DNA of 64,000 bases from Neolewinella persica DSM 23188 (GCF_000373105.1 NZ_KB890431.1:47944-111943), one strand, 5' to 3'; positions 1 to 9,036 are shown, numbered from the stretch's first letter. Numbers and translations are program-made. The notes: generated by a model from the letters alone, not told the origin.

Positions 1-1236
1 TTGAGTGATACGCTACAACAACTGCGAACAGTCGTAGCTGAGCAGTATCCTGTTGCCCGGGATTTGCTTACTAACCCGAGCCTGGTCGATATAAGTGGTG
101 CCAGAGCGCTCCTCAGTCAAGGGCTTTGGGATCGCCAGGTCCACTTTTTCATGGGGGATAAAAGAGCAACGGCGTTTAGCCTTACCGCCACCGAAGTAAA
201 GACAATTGACCTCGGACCAACGGAGGTGCTGGATACGCTTGTGCGCCGCGTATTAGCCTTTTACACCAGCGCAGGGGCTATCGATCAGGCACCGGCAGAT
301 TATATCGCCGCCAGCCATGCTGCCTATCAAAGCTTACTTGCCCCATTGAAGGTCAGCCCAGGTGAACGGTTGCTGATTATACCAGACGGAATCTTAGCCT
401 ATTTACCTTTTGCGGCCCTGGTTTCAGACCTTGAAGATGCGTCACTCGCAACCGCCGCTTATTTGATCCGCCGAAATCAGGTTAGTTTTGCTCAGTCAAC
501 TACTGTACTGGGCCGACAACAAAAAGGAAGGAAAATGGTAAACGGTGACGCCTTTGCCTTTAGCCCCTTTATTGCTGTACTACCTAACAATACTGCTCCG
601 GCCTTACCCTTTAGTGAATCTGAGGTTACGGGGTTTAAAGATCACTATTCTGGCCTCTGGCTGACTGACACCGCCGCTTCGCGGAAGGGGTTGTTGTCCG
701 GTCTCCCTGGCCGATCGATCATCCACCTCTCAACCCATGCGTACGCCTCCACCGATCAACACGAACAGCCGCGAATACTGACGGCGACGGAGCCGGTTTA
801 TTTGTCTGATATTTACGGCTTGAGGCTACGGGCCGATCTGGTAACCCTAAGTGCCTGCCAGAGCAATATCGGACCGTTGGCGCAGGGAGAAGGCGTACTG
901 GGTCTTGGCCGTGCCTTTACTGCTGCGGGGGCTGGCGGTGTAATTGCTAGTCTATGGTCGCTCAATGATCGGGCTACGTCGGAAATTATAACAGGTTTTT
1001 ATGACCAGTTAGCCGGAGGAGTACAAAAACCCGAAGCCCTGCATCAGGCACAACTGGCTTACCTGAACCGGGAGGATCTGCCCGCCTACCTGAAGTCTCC
1101 CTACTACTGGGCCGGACTGACTTATTACGGTAACGCCGGCAAGTTACCTGCTGGCGGAATTCCTCGATGGGTGTGGGGACTTTTGTTCCTCGCGGCGGGT
1201 GGCTTAGCCGTTTGGCGCTGGTTTGGGCGTAAGTAG
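1..1236 (+). CDS. CHAT-domain protein (C-terminal part, 5' end outside window)
   Basis: The reading frame is open from the first base, so the true start, and probably upstream TPR repeats, lie outside the window. The visible 411 residues carry a CHAT domain, a caspase-like cysteine peptidase fold. The segment IIPDGILAYLPFAAL (about 126-140) is typical of the family. The presumed catalytic pair is His246 (LSTHA) and Cys286 (SACQ), followed by the usual GEGVLGLGRAF and ASLWSLND blocks. A transmembrane helix (about 390-407) with a basic end closes the protein, suggesting membrane anchoring with the CHAT domain in the cytoplasm. The family is known from TPR-CHAT proteins, some of them defence or cell-death peptidases; the role here is not determined. 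Confidence 0.85.
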   Translation: MSDTLQQLRTVVAEQYPVARDLLTNPSLVDISGARALLSQGLWDRQVHFFMGDKRATAFSLTATEVKTIDLGPTEVLDTLVRRVLAFYTSAGAIDQAPADYIAASHAAYQSLLAPLKVSPGERLLIIPDGILAYLPFAALVSDLEDASLATAAYLIRRNQVSFAQSTTVLGRQQKGRKMVNGDAFAFSPFIAVLPNNTAPALPFSESEVTGFKDHYSGLWLTDTAASRKGLLSGLPGRSIIHLSTHAYASTDQHEQPRILTATEPVYLSDIYGLRLRADLVTLSACQSNIGPLAQGEGVLGLGRAFTAAGAGGVIASLWSLNDRATSEIITGFYDQLAGGVQKPEALHQAQLAYLNREDLPAYLKSPYYWAGLTYYGNAGKLPAGGIPRWVWGLLFLAAGGLAVWRWFGRK

Positions 1237-1262
1237 GAACAGACAGCGCTTAACGTTGTACG

Positions 1263-1330
1263 GCCTTATGAGTCAGCTAGTCAGGCAGTCAAATAGTCAA
1301 GCAGCTGCGTACTTTTTGACTGATTGACTA
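1263..1330. repeat. degenerate AGTC-type short repeats next to R19
   Basis: Irregular repeats of the type tAGTCAggcAGTCAaatAGTCAag, with an inverted counterpart (gactgattgacta), run directly into the R19 copy at 1335. They lie between convergent genes. The same array-plus-R19 arrangement recurs at 19563, 41290 and 51340. Confidence 0.6.
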
Positions 1331-1334
1331 ATAC

Positions 1335-1353
1335 GGCGCGCGCGCAGGTGCAA
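1335..1353 (-). repeat. R19 motif copy 1
   Basis: Read on the minus strand this matches TTGCACCTGCGGCCGCGCC with two substitutions (positions 12 and 13). It lies between the convergent CHAT gene and the gene ending at 1442. The purine-rich extension follows (caaagtaagagaacaaggaa on the plus strand). Confidence 0.8.
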
Positions 1354-1441
1354 AGTAAGAGAACAAGGAAGGCCAGCAAAGTTACTCCGGAGAGCAAAAG
1401 AATCAGCGTACTGCACACTCCCTGACTATCGGACTGTTTTA

Positions 1442-2143
1442 CTATTTGACTCCCTGACCCTTCTCTTCCATAATCATTTTAAAAAACCACCACACCAGCA
1501 AGGCGCTCTCTCCCTGGTAATCCTGCTCCCGCAAAGCGGCCTGGTAGGCAGTCATTACGTCTTCGTCCTGCGTAAGGAAATTTCGAAGGGTCTTGAGGAG
1601 CTTAGTATAGCGGGGGAAATCTGCTGCTGGCGGCACATCTTTCGCGCCAAGTCGGGAGCAGACCGTTTGTAACAACTCCGTGGTGTAGGGCGCATACACC
1701 TCGGGGTACTGCCCCATGAGATAAATGGAGACCATGTTATAGTCATCCTCGTGGTTATGGCTGGGGGTTTTGTCCTTCGGGTGTTGATCGCGGAACCGGT
1801 TAAACAGCTCGTTGACGTAAAAGACAAAACGCTGAATCCTGCCTTCTAATTGGCGGTCCTCGCTGTACAGGTCACGAAAGGCCTCCCGAACAAAGTCAGG
1901 TTCCCAGCGCATCAACGCAAGCATTGCCCGCTTCGGGTCGTAGCCTCCCCGCCGGTAATGACGGCGGTTAGTTTTGGAGTCAAGTGCCAGATCGTAGCTG
2001 TCGGCCAGGTCTTTCGCTTCCGGGTTGAAATGAGTCTGCCAGTTTTGCTGCGTCTCCCAAAGAGGAAGGTGGGCCTGGGCCTCTTCCGTTGGGATCCACG
2101 CAGCAAAGCGTTTGATGGCAGCCTGAATTTTTGGTACCTGCAT
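1442..2143 (-). CDS. hypothetical protein resembling the N-terminal module of McrB-like ATPases
   Basis: The product has 233 aa, no signal peptide and no membrane segment. From memory, the pattern DPKRAMLALMRWEPDFVREAF, a middle stretch with YNMVSIYLMGQYPEVYAPY, and a C-terminal YQGESALLVWWFF resembles the module N-terminal to AAA+ ATPases of the McrB type in other Bacteroidota. Here it stands alone with no ATPase or nuclease beside it. It is convergent with the CHAT gene. The similarity was not confirmed by search, and the function is unknown. It may be a domesticated remnant or a separately encoded partner of an ATPase elsewhere. Confidence 0.5.
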   Translation of the reverse strand: MQVPKIQAAIKRFAAWIPTEEAQAHLPLWETQQNWQTHFNPEAKDLADSYDLALDSKTNRRHYRRGGYDPKRAMLALMRWEPDFVREAFRDLYSEDRQLEGRIQRFVFYVNELFNRFRDQHPKDKTPSHNHEDDYNMVSIYLMGQYPEVYAPYTTELLQTVCSRLGAKDVPPAADFPRYTKLLKTLRNFLTQDEDVMTAYQAALREQDYQGESALLVWWFFKMIMEEKGQGVK

Positions 2144-2246
2144 TTATCTTTTGTCGAGGCGAAGTTGACCCGGGACTGCCATCATCTGCTTGTAGTGGAC
2201 CGCAGTCCCGGGGGGATATAGAAGAATTGTTTTATTGATGGTAGGA

Positions 2247-3536
2247 TTAAGCATAAGCTTTAACTACACCGGCAATGATGTCACAGGCTTCGTGCAATTC
2301 CTTTTCAGAGATGACCAGTGGTGGCGCAAAGCGGATGATATTTCCGTGGGTGGGCTTGGCCAACAGTCCGGCTTCGGCCAGCGCAACGCAAAGGTTCCAG
2401 GCAGTTTTGCTTTCGGGGCTGTCGTTGATGATGACGGCGTTGAGGAGGCCTTTACCACGGACCAGCTTCAGCAGGTTAGGGTAGCCGTCGACGAGCTCCT
2501 GCATCCGGGCCCGGAAGATGTGGCCGAGGGCGCGGGCGTTTTGCGTCAGCTTTTCGTCGATGATGACTTCCAGAGCTTCTTTAGCAACGGCACAGGCAAC
2601 GGGGTTACCTCCGAAGGTGCTGCCATGCTGGCCGGGTTTGATGACTTCCATGATCGCGTCGTCGGCAAGGACAGCAGACACGGGGTAAGTGCCACCGGAA
2701 AGGGCTTTGCCCAGAATCAGGATGTCGGGGCGAAGGTAAGTAGCGGGTTGACGTTCACAGTGTCCCTGGCAGGTACAGTCTCCGCAGATGCGGAGCAGCG
2801 CACCGGTTCGGCCGATGCCCGTTTGGATCTCGTCGGCAATGAAAAGTACGTTGTGCGCCTTACAGGCCTCCCGGACGGCAGCGAGGTAACCGTCTTGTGG
2901 AACAAAGACACCGGCTTCGCCCTGAATGGGCTCGACAAGTACTCCCGCAATGGTGGCGGGGTCATTTGCCAGCGCGGCCTGCATGGCCGCTACGTCTCCG
3001 TAAGGAACGGTTACGAAACCAGGGGTGTAGGGGCCGAAACTACCCTTGGCGTCGGGGTCTGAACTGAAGGAGATGATGGTCGTCGTCCGGCCGTGGAAAT
3101 TCTGTCCGCATACAATGATCCGTGCCTGATCGGCAGGGATGCCCTTTTTATCGTATCCCCATTTCCGACACAGCTTGATGGCGGTTTCCACAGCTTCTGC
3201 ACCGGTGTTCATGGGCAGTACCTTATCAAAAGTAAAGTAGTCGGTAAGGTATTTTTCATATTCGCCCAGCTGATCGTTGTGGAAGGCCCGGCTGGTGAGG
3301 GTGAGCTTCCTGCTTTGCGCTACCATTGCATCGATAATGCGGGGGTGGCAATGGCCCTGGTTAACGGCAGAATAAGCACTCAGGAAGTCGAAATATTTTT
3401 TGCCTTCAACGTCCCAAACATAGCAGCCGCGACCTTCGCTTAGTACTACTGGCAATGGGTGGTAATTGTGCGCGCCGTGCTTGTCTTCCAATCCGATGTG
3501 GTAAGCGGGTGAGGTGGTGGAGTTGTTCTTGGTCAT
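2247..3536 (-). CDS. rocD: ornithine aminotransferase (ornithine--oxo-acid transaminase)
   Basis: A class III PLP-dependent aminotransferase of 429 aa that converts ornithine and 2-oxoglutarate to glutamate semialdehyde and glutamate. Visible motifs are AYHIGLEDKHGAHNYHPLPV at the N-terminus, MNTGAEAVETAIKL, the cofactor aspartate in IADEIQTGIGRTG (Asp235) and the Schiff-base lysine in ILGKALSGG (Lys277). The ATG at 3536 (MTKNNS) fits the family better than an in-frame start 57 bases upstream. An unusual insert with four closely spaced cysteines (CGDCTCQGHC, about 251-260) sits between the two cofactor motifs where most relatives have a short loop. Transcribed alone. Confidence 0.95.
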   Translation of the reverse strand: MTKNNSTTSPAYHIGLEDKHGAHNYHPLPVVLSEGRGCYVWDVEGKKYFDFLSAYSAVNQGHCHPRIIDAMVAQSRKLTLTSRAFHNDQLGEYEKYLTDYFTFDKVLPMNTGAEAVETAIKLCRKWGYDKKGIPADQARIIVCGQNFHGRTTTIISFSSDPDAKGSFGPYTPGFVTVPYGDVAAMQAALANDPATIAGVLVEPIQGEAGVFVPQDGYLAAVREACKAHNVLFIADEIQTGIGRTGALLRICGDCTCQGHCERQPATYLRPDILILGKALSGGTYPVSAVLADDAIMEVIKPGQHGSTFGGNPVACAVAKEALEVIIDEKLTQNARALGHIFRARMQELVDGYPNLLKLVRGKGLLNAVIINDSPESKTAWNLCVALAEAGLLAKPTHGNIIRFAPPLVISEKELHEACDIIAGVVKAYA

Positions 3537-3811
3537 GGTTTGGTTGGCTTTGTTGGCAAAGATATGGTTATGGGGGTAGAAAAAGAGACTCACTGCGTTC
3601 GTTGTTGCAGGTTACAAAGGCCGCTTTGCTCCCGTTGCAGGTTGCAGCTACCGCACTTGCTTCGCTCCTGTTGCAGAGCGCCTTCGGCGCGTTGCAGGTT
3701 GCAGCTACCGCACCTGGCAGCTCACTTCTTTCGTGGTGGAGGCGGTTTTTTTCAAAAAGGGAAGAGGGTTTTTTACCGAATTGCCTGCGGTAATCGTTTT
3801 GCGTACCCCGC
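3537..3811. other. intergenic region with short repeats
   Basis: Upstream of rocD and downstream of the LysM gene. It holds the 23-bp direct repeat listed separately, a third partial copy near 3601, and the loop gagcgccttcggcgc. No coding potential is supported. Confidence 0.5.
3634..3713. repeat. 23-bp direct repeat pair (GTTGCAGGTTGCAGCTACC type)
   Basis: The sequence beginning GTTGCAGGTTGCAGCTACCG occurs identically at 3634-3656 and 3691-3713, 57 bp apart, with a degenerate third copy just before. A similar GTTACAGGTTACAG-type run, in reverse complement, precedes the lolD start near 26530. Confidence 0.7.
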
Positions 3812-3846
3812 AAAAAAGCCACCTCCACAAATGTGAAGATGGCTTT
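3812..3846 (-). terminator. rho-independent terminator of the LysM gene
   Basis: On the minus strand AAAGCCATCTTCAC, loop ATTT, GTGGAGGTGGCTTTTTT forms a stem with two G-T or mismatch positions and ends in a T run, 31 bases past the stop of the LysM gene. The A run on the other side could let it act in both directions. Confidence 0.75.
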
Positions 3847-3876
3847 CCAGAAAGTACAGATCCGAAGATCGGTCCA

Positions 3877-4278
3877 TTACGCGTCCGCGCTCCGTCCTTC
3901 AGGGAACGGAATAACGAGGTCCTGGCCTGGGAAGATTTTGTTCGGGTCTTCGAGGGTGTCTGAGTTCGCGGCAAAGATGGCTTTGTAGGCCATCACGTCA
4001 CCGAGGTAGTCTTTAGCAATGAGGGAAAGGCTTTGGCCTTTCTCTACCGTATGACGGGCGTAGATTGCTTTGTTGGACACTTTGATGTCGGCCTCGATGT
4101 CGGAGGGGTTTTCACCGCCGACACGCTTGATCTCGTCCCACATCTGGTCTTTCTGGTGCTGATATTCGACCACGCCACCTACGCGAAGGCGACCGTCGGC
4201 TTCTTCTACGTAGCCATCTTTGGCGTTAAATTTTTCACCGAGGGTAAGTACGCTGCGGTATTTATCTTGTAAACTCAT
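3877..4278 (-). CDS. LysM domain protein, small soluble (BON-LysM/Kbp-like)
   Basis: A 133-aa protein without signal peptide. Residues about 73-124 form one LysM domain (ARHTVEKGQSLSLIAKDYLG ... NKIFPGQDLVIP). The N-terminal 70 residues look like a BON-type alpha/beta module ending in the usual ADIKVSN strand. This layout is that of the small cytoplasmic Kbp/YgaU type, where the LysM domain need not face peptidoglycan. The BON reading is less certain than LysM. A terminator follows the stop codon. The upstream neighbour on the same strand is the Ig-like lipoprotein gene, but 270 bp and an R19 copy lie between them. Confidence 0.85.
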   Translation of the reverse strand: MSLQDKYRSVLTLGEKFNAKDGYVEEADGRLRVGGVVEYQHQKDQMWDEIKRVGGENPSDIEADIKVSNKAIYARHTVEKGQSLSLIAKDYLGDVMAYKAIFAANSDTLEDPNKIFPGQDLVIPFPEGRSADA

Positions 4279-4454
4279 ATTGAGGGTAGTTTTGGTTTGG
4301 TAATGTATTTATAACAGGTTTTTTCTCCGGTTGTTAGCGGCAGTAAGGTAGTTTTTGTGCCTGGAATGGCACAATGTTTTGGCATTTGGGGGGCAAGGGG
4401 ACAAAAATCAATCGTTTACATAACAAAGTAGGGGAAGAAAAGTATAGCGATCTG

Positions 4455-4473
4455 GGCGGGGCCGCAGGTGCAA
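4455..4473 (-). repeat. R19 motif copy 2
   Basis: Minus-strand match to R19 with one substitution (position 15). It lies between two minus-strand genes, 77 bp past the stop of the Ig-like lipoprotein gene, and is followed by the degenerate purine-rich extension (aatgggataagttgaaggca). Confidence 0.8.
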
Positions 4474-4549
4474 TGGGATAAGTTGAAGGCAGGGTGGGGC
4501 CATGGCCAGGGCCCGGAGTTGGGGCTTCCTTGTGTAGGGATGTCCTTAC

Positions 4550-6181
4550 CTATTCCAACCGAATCTCCTCTTCTACTTCCCAGTTGGCGCGCAGCGCCTC
4601 CAGCTCGAACCTCCGGACCTCCTCGGGCTGTCGCCCGAGCCGGAAGTCTCCTCCATCATAGCGACGGTTGCGCTTGGTGTCGTAGATCATCTCCGCCCGG
4701 TAGGTGGCGGGTTTCAGGCCCCGGTAGACCACCTGGTAGTTGGCCTGTTCATTGATGTAGCGTTCGGTACCAGGTACTACTTTGTCTTTATCTAATAATC
4801 GGACGACGTAATTCAGAGTGGTATCGAGGTTACCTATTTTGAGGGTGAGGTTGCCGTATTTCTCGGGAGAGTCCGCGATGAGGGTTTTACGGAGCGTGTC
4901 TTCGTTTATTCCACCAACCCAGTCGGTCAGCGCACCAGGGAATATGGAGAGGTCATAACTCGTATTTGCCCGCCAACCAGTGCTGAGACGCAGGGTGCCG
5001 GGGTAGAGGGTATCAAGTGCATATTGGTAGGCCCGTGGCGTGGCTAAGGTATCCGCAGTTTCGGTAAGTACGATCAGTGCTGTGTCTACGGCTTCCAGCG
5101 GGTGGTTGAACAGGTAGACAAGCCCTTCGACCGGATTCAGGCGACCTGGTGGACCCTGTAGCAGGGTAAGCGGCGTAGCCGGTGGTTCAACGCTACCGGC
5201 AAAGACCAGGGTGTCATAGAAGGTGGTGTCCCGACCAAGATAGAGGGTGTCGCGGGCTGGCGAGCGGTAGAACAGTTTGAGGGTGTCCTTGTCGTTGTAG
5301 CGGAGGTAGTCCTCCCGGCCAGTGATAATGTCGATGCTGGCAGCGGGTTGGCTCATGTGTATTTTCAACTGGCCGAAGTCCGTAGAATCAACCCCTAAAA
5401 CTTTCGTTCGCACCGGGACCGGGGAAAGCCGGATGGAACCCACTTCGTTATTGCCATCGGCAACCGTTATGATCGTGTCGATGAAGCCCACCGACAGGGG
5501 CTTGAAGGTTCCCGACAGATCAACGAAGTAGTTGGTGGCTCCGGGATTACGGACAAGACCTACGGCGCGGTAGCGGCCGGGGCGAATGTTGTAAACCGTG
5601 AACTGCCCCTGCTCATCGGTCTGGGCAAAATAGGTAGGGTTTTCTGTAGTCGTAGCAGTATCGGCAAGGTTGCCGTAGAGGGTGAATGTAGCCTTGTCTA
5701 AGGGCTCGCCACTGAATCCCTCTACTAGTGTTCCGGTAACGGAAGCCGAATCGAGGACCGGACCGGTGGCAAAAACGAAGCGAAGGTTTTTAGTTGGGTT
5801 GCCCTCGTGCAGGTCCTTGATCGCTGAACCGATATTAACTACGTAAGTTACGCTGTCGCGAAGTTCAAGACCCTTCAGCGGAATGACCAGGCTCCGCCGC
5901 CGCAGGTAAGGCTGGTTGTCTTCCCCAAGCTCTAACGGCGGACTAATAATGATCTGATGTTTCTGGTCCTGCTCTACCCACTCGTCGAACGTAAGTACAA
6001 TCTCCTCCGGCTTGAAGTTCGTCTGAAAATTCGGCGTGGTTTCTTCCACAATGAGCACCGGACCCAGGGTGTCCCGCTCCCCTCCGGTAGGGGAGGAGGG
6101 CGTTGCGCAATTTTGGAGCGTAAACAGCTGGGCAAGAAGAACCAGCAGGAAGCCGGCAAGGGCAAGGTAGGATCGCGTCAT
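4550..6181 (-). CDS. Ig-like (BIG_5 type) domain lipoprotein
   Basis: A 543-aa lipoprotein. A hydrophobic signal ends in LQNC (Cys25), the expected lipidation site. Residues about 40-140 contain the SbsA/BIG_5-type Ig-like domain (EIVLTFDEWVEQ ... LRFVFATGP), common at the start of such Bacteroidota lipoproteins. It is followed by a carboxypeptidase-regulatory-like segment (SVTGTLVEGFSGEPLDKATF) and further beta-rich sequence. The final part (KYGNLTLKIGNL ... YDTKRNRRYDGGDF) is typical of this family. Probably periplasmic or surface-exposed; the ligand is unknown. Confidence 0.85.
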   Translation of the reverse strand: MTRSYLALAGFLLVLLAQLFTLQNCATPSSPTGGERDTLGPVLIVEETTPNFQTNFKPEEIVLTFDEWVEQDQKHQIIISPPLELGEDNQPYLRRRSLVIPLKGLELRDSVTYVVNIGSAIKDLHEGNPTKNLRFVFATGPVLDSASVTGTLVEGFSGEPLDKATFTLYGNLADTATTTENPTYFAQTDEQGQFTVYNIRPGRYRAVGLVRNPGATNYFVDLSGTFKPLSVGFIDTIITVADGNNEVGSIRLSPVPVRTKVLGVDSTDFGQLKIHMSQPAASIDIITGREDYLRYNDKDTLKLFYRSPARDTLYLGRDTTFYDTLVFAGSVEPPATPLTLLQGPPGRLNPVEGLVYLFNHPLEAVDTALIVLTETADTLATPRAYQYALDTLYPGTLRLSTGWRANTSYDLSIFPGALTDWVGGINEDTLRKTLIADSPEKYGNLTLKIGNLDTTLNYVVRLLDKDKVVPGTERYINEQANYQVVYRGLKPATYRAEMIYDTKRNRRYDGGDFRLGRQPEEVRRFELEALRANWEVEEEIRLE

Positions 6182-6253
6182 TTCGAGAGTTGATACGTGG
6201 GCGGAGCGAAGCCGTTGTATGGAGGGGGCAAAGGTAACATTGTCTTAACGGTA

Positions 6254-7879
6254 TTACCGCACCACCACCACCGACCCCCTCCGGCTGTCCCGGACCCCAT
6301 TTCGGAAAGTAGCCTCCAGGTACCAGGCATAATTACCGGGGTTAACGGGTTGCCCGTTCAAGCGCCCGTCCCAACCAAGGTTGGCGGTGTTGGTCGGCAG
6401 GTCAACGGCGGAGAATACCTGTTCGCCCCAGCGGTCGAAGATCATCAGCAGGTGAACGATCTCTACATCACCTCCGTCTTGCGGGAAGAAATGATCGTTG
6501 ATGCCGTCGCCATTGGGCGTAAAGGCGTTGGGAAGAAACACCTTCTGGCAATTGACGAAGTCGACATCGATCTGGTCAAAAATCAAGCCACAGGGGTCAT
6601 CGACGTAGGCGCGGTAGCGACCGGGACGGGAGATGTAGATGGTATCGAAAGGAATACCATCGCCGACGTCGAGGATCGGCTGGCCGACGTCATTGCCCCT
6701 TCGAAGCAGCAGCAGGTCGCCGAGGCAGAGTGAGGTGTCTGGCGGGCCGAGGTCAATGTCTGGAGTAGGTAGGTGGTCAATCGTTACCCGGTCGGATGCT
6801 TCGCAGATGATGTCTTGCCGGGTCACCGTGACTTCGTATACCCCAATGTCGGATACGGAAACTACCGGCCCGTTCAGGGCCGGGTCAGACCATTCGTAGA
6901 TTGCGGTAGGGGTGGTAACATCGAAGGAGAGGAAGTCCTGCGGGCAGATGGTCGTGTCGGCCCCAAGGTCGACGAAAGCACTGTCTCCTGCCACCGTAAT
7001 TCGGACGGTATCGTAAATTGGAATATCGCAGTCGTCAAAGATTTTGACGGTATAGACGGTTGTCGTGTCGGGCGATGCCTTCACGTTTGGCGCCGTAGGG
7101 TCACTGATGCCTTCCGTCGGCGTCCATTCATACCGTGCGCCGCCGAATACATCGAGTAATACCTGACTACCGGGGCACATGGTCACATCTTCCAATTGCC
7201 GGAGGAAGGAGTTGAACCGGAAACAGACTTCCTGCCGGTTAAACAGGCCACCGGTGGCGGAGGCAAAACCGTAGAACACGAAAGGGTCACCTCCGAAAAT
7301 ATCATTAACTATATCTCCGGTATACTCCAACCGTAGGCTGCAATTGAAGTAGACCTTTAAGGTCTGGTTGGGCGCATCCCAGGTGACCCGCAGGGGGAGG
7401 AACCGACAGGTTTCGATGTTTGGGTTGTTCGGGTCCGCCTGGACCGGGCCGGCGAGGTTATTGGTACCGCCGTGTGTAACCGATCCATTGGACATAATGG
7501 CCACGTGGTCAAAAGAAGGATCTGCACGGTTACCGTTCTGGTAGGTATCGAACTCGACGGCCACCGCCGGACTTACGCCCCCGATACCCAGCCCTTCTCC
7601 GGCCTGACCAATACTGGCACTTACCGGTTGCAGGCCGAATACGATGCCATCAGCCCCCATTCCATCAGCACATCCGAAAAACATGTCCATGACCAGGTCG
7701 AAACTGTTGCGCAGGTCGACTTTTTCGGGGTACCAAATAGAGCCAACGTCGAACATCACCTCGGAAGTCAGCTGGAAGCAACTGTCATTCGTCTGGGTGG
7801 CACTTCCGTTTAGGAAGTACTGGCCAGAGAGCGGAGTGCTAAGGAAGAGGAAAACAAAAATGGATAAGAAACGTGGCAT
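6254..7879 (-). CDS. secreted L-type lectin domain protein with gliding-motility CHU_C C-terminus
   Basis: 541 aa from the ATG at 7879, chosen because it begins a clear signal peptide (MPRFLSIFVFLFLSTPLSGQ); an in-frame upstream start would precede it with unrelated residues. Residues about 20-235 resemble a legume/L-type lectin beta-sandwich (DGIVFGLQP, AVEFDTYQNG, LRVTWDAPNQTLKVYF). PKD/Ig-like stretches follow (YEWTPTEGISDPTAPN; IYEWSDPALNG). The last ~90 residues (FLPNAFTPNGDGINDHFFP ... IFDRWGEQVF ... WDGRLNGQPVNPGNYAW) are the CHU_C gliding-motility-associated domain that marks type IX secretion (type B) substrates. Probably a surface glycan-binding or adhesion protein. Divergent from the DUF2911 gene at 8068. 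Confidence 0.9.
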   Translation of the reverse strand: MPRFLSIFVFLFLSTPLSGQYFLNGSATQTNDSCFQLTSEVMFDVGSIWYPEKVDLRNSFDLVMDMFFGCADGMGADGIVFGLQPVSASIGQAGEGLGIGGVSPAVAVEFDTYQNGNRADPSFDHVAIMSNGSVTHGGTNNLAGPVQADPNNPNIETCRFLPLRVTWDAPNQTLKVYFNCSLRLEYTGDIVNDIFGGDPFVFYGFASATGGLFNRQEVCFRFNSFLRQLEDVTMCPGSQVLLDVFGGARYEWTPTEGISDPTAPNVKASPDTTTVYTVKIFDDCDIPIYDTVRITVAGDSAFVDLGADTTICPQDFLSFDVTTPTAIYEWSDPALNGPVVSVSDIGVYEVTVTRQDIICEASDRVTIDHLPTPDIDLGPPDTSLCLGDLLLLRRGNDVGQPILDVGDGIPFDTIYISRPGRYRAYVDDPCGLIFDQIDVDFVNCQKVFLPNAFTPNGDGINDHFFPQDGGDVEIVHLLMIFDRWGEQVFSAVDLPTNTANLGWDGRLNGQPVNPGNYAWYLEATFRNGVRDSRRGSVVVVR

Positions 7880-8067
7880 TCTGCAAAGGTAGGAGGTGGA
7901 ACTAATTTTGTGGGATGAGCTTAAAGAATTGGGCGTCGTAACTATTACCCTTTTGGATTTACCCACCGTTTACATCCTTTTACAAGGATTCTTTGGGATG
8001 GTATGGAGCAGTGTCCACCTTTGTCAGAGCGTGCGGGCAAGGGGCCTGTCCGATAAAAATCAATTCT

Positions 8068-8934
8068 ATGAGGTGCTACAGATATGCCGGTTTCCTTTTC
8101 CTTTTTGGCATACTGCTGTCTGGGGAAGTTATGGCCCAGATCCCTTCCTTTAGTCCACTTGGTAAAATCCAGCAGGAGGTCGGAAATACCACCGTCGAAG
8201 TAGAATATGAGCGCCCGCTGGCCAGAGGCAGGGAAATCTATGGAGGCTTAGTGCCCTGGGATAAGGTCTGGCGCACCGGAGCGGGATACTGCACTAAGTT
8301 GCGTTTCAGCAAAGCAGTAATGGTAGGCGACCAACCCGTTCCCGCCGGCAGATATTCCCTCCTTTCCATTCCGGGTAAGAAAGAATGGATGATCATACTG
8401 AATAAGGATACCTCCTTGTACAGTGGCCATAATCATGACCCGGAAAAGGACGTAGCGCGTTTCCGCGTTAGGCCCACCACCACCTCACGGCACTACGAAG
8501 CCCTTACCATTGACCTGGACCTCGAAGGGGAGAACGCCAGGCTATACATCTCCTGGACGGACACCCAGCTCAGTTTTCCGATCAACACTTCCACCGAAGC
8601 AGAGACCATGGCGTTTATCGACGGCCTTTTTACCCGGCCTTTAAGCGACACCCTAAATTACACTTTCGCTGCGGAGTATTTGTTCTTCGGCCGTAAAGAC
8701 TTGCAAAAGGCACTCAAGCTGACGGAGCTCGATTTACAAGCCGGAAACGGGGGCTATGTCCATAGACTGCGCATGGAGTTGTTTGAATACCTGGGGCATA
8801 AAGACAAGGCAGTGGAAGAAGTTCGCCGGGCGGTCAGATTCCGGAAGGCACATCCGCTGGATGCGGAGAACCAGGCCTGGGATTTACGGGAATGGGCAAT
8901 GCATGAGAAGCGGCTGTTGGGTGCTTTGGAGTAG
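8068..8934 (+). CDS. DUF2911 domain exported protein
   Basis: 288 aa from the ATG at 8068, selected because it begins a signal peptide (MRCYRYAGFLFLFGILLSG ending in MAQ). Residues about 25-165 match the DUF2911 pattern of Bacteroidota (VEVEYERPLARGREIYGG, WRTGAGYCTKLRFSKAV, VPAGRYSLLSIPGKKEW, LYISWTDTQLSFPI). The C-terminal part is helical with a TPR-like repeat (LQKALKLTELDLQAGNGGYV ... YLGHKDKAVEEVRRAV). Function unknown; probably periplasmic. Confidence 0.85.
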   Translation: MRCYRYAGFLFLFGILLSGEVMAQIPSFSPLGKIQQEVGNTTVEVEYERPLARGREIYGGLVPWDKVWRTGAGYCTKLRFSKAVMVGDQPVPAGRYSLLSIPGKKEWMIILNKDTSLYSGHNHDPEKDVARFRVRPTTTSRHYEALTIDLDLEGENARLYISWTDTQLSFPINTSTEAETMAFIDGLFTRPLSDTLNYTFAAEYLFFGRKDLQKALKLTELDLQAGNGGYVHRLRMELFEYLGHKDKAVEEVRRAVRFRKAHPLDAENQAWDLREWAMHEKRLLGALE

Positions 8935-8979
8935 GCTCTTTGCGGTCAACAAGCTACATGCTGGGAGATGGGTAAGGGT

Positions 8980-9036
8980 GGGGCTCGTCCCCGCCCGATC
9001 AGCAATATTTTCGCCTAACGGGCGGGGGCAGGCCCC
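8980..9036. repeat. GC-rich inverted repeat between convergent genes
   Basis: GGGGCTCGTCCCCGCCCG (8980-8997) and CGGGCGGGGGCAGGCCCC (9019-9036) pair at 16 of 18 positions. It lies between the ends of the DUF2911 gene and the tricorn gene. No T run follows on either side, so it may be a factor-assisted terminator or a REP-like element. Confidence 0.55.

Noticed and set aside
2235..3062. 275-codon plus-strand frame
   Set aside because: Shadow of ornithine aminotransferase, which is conserved over its full length.
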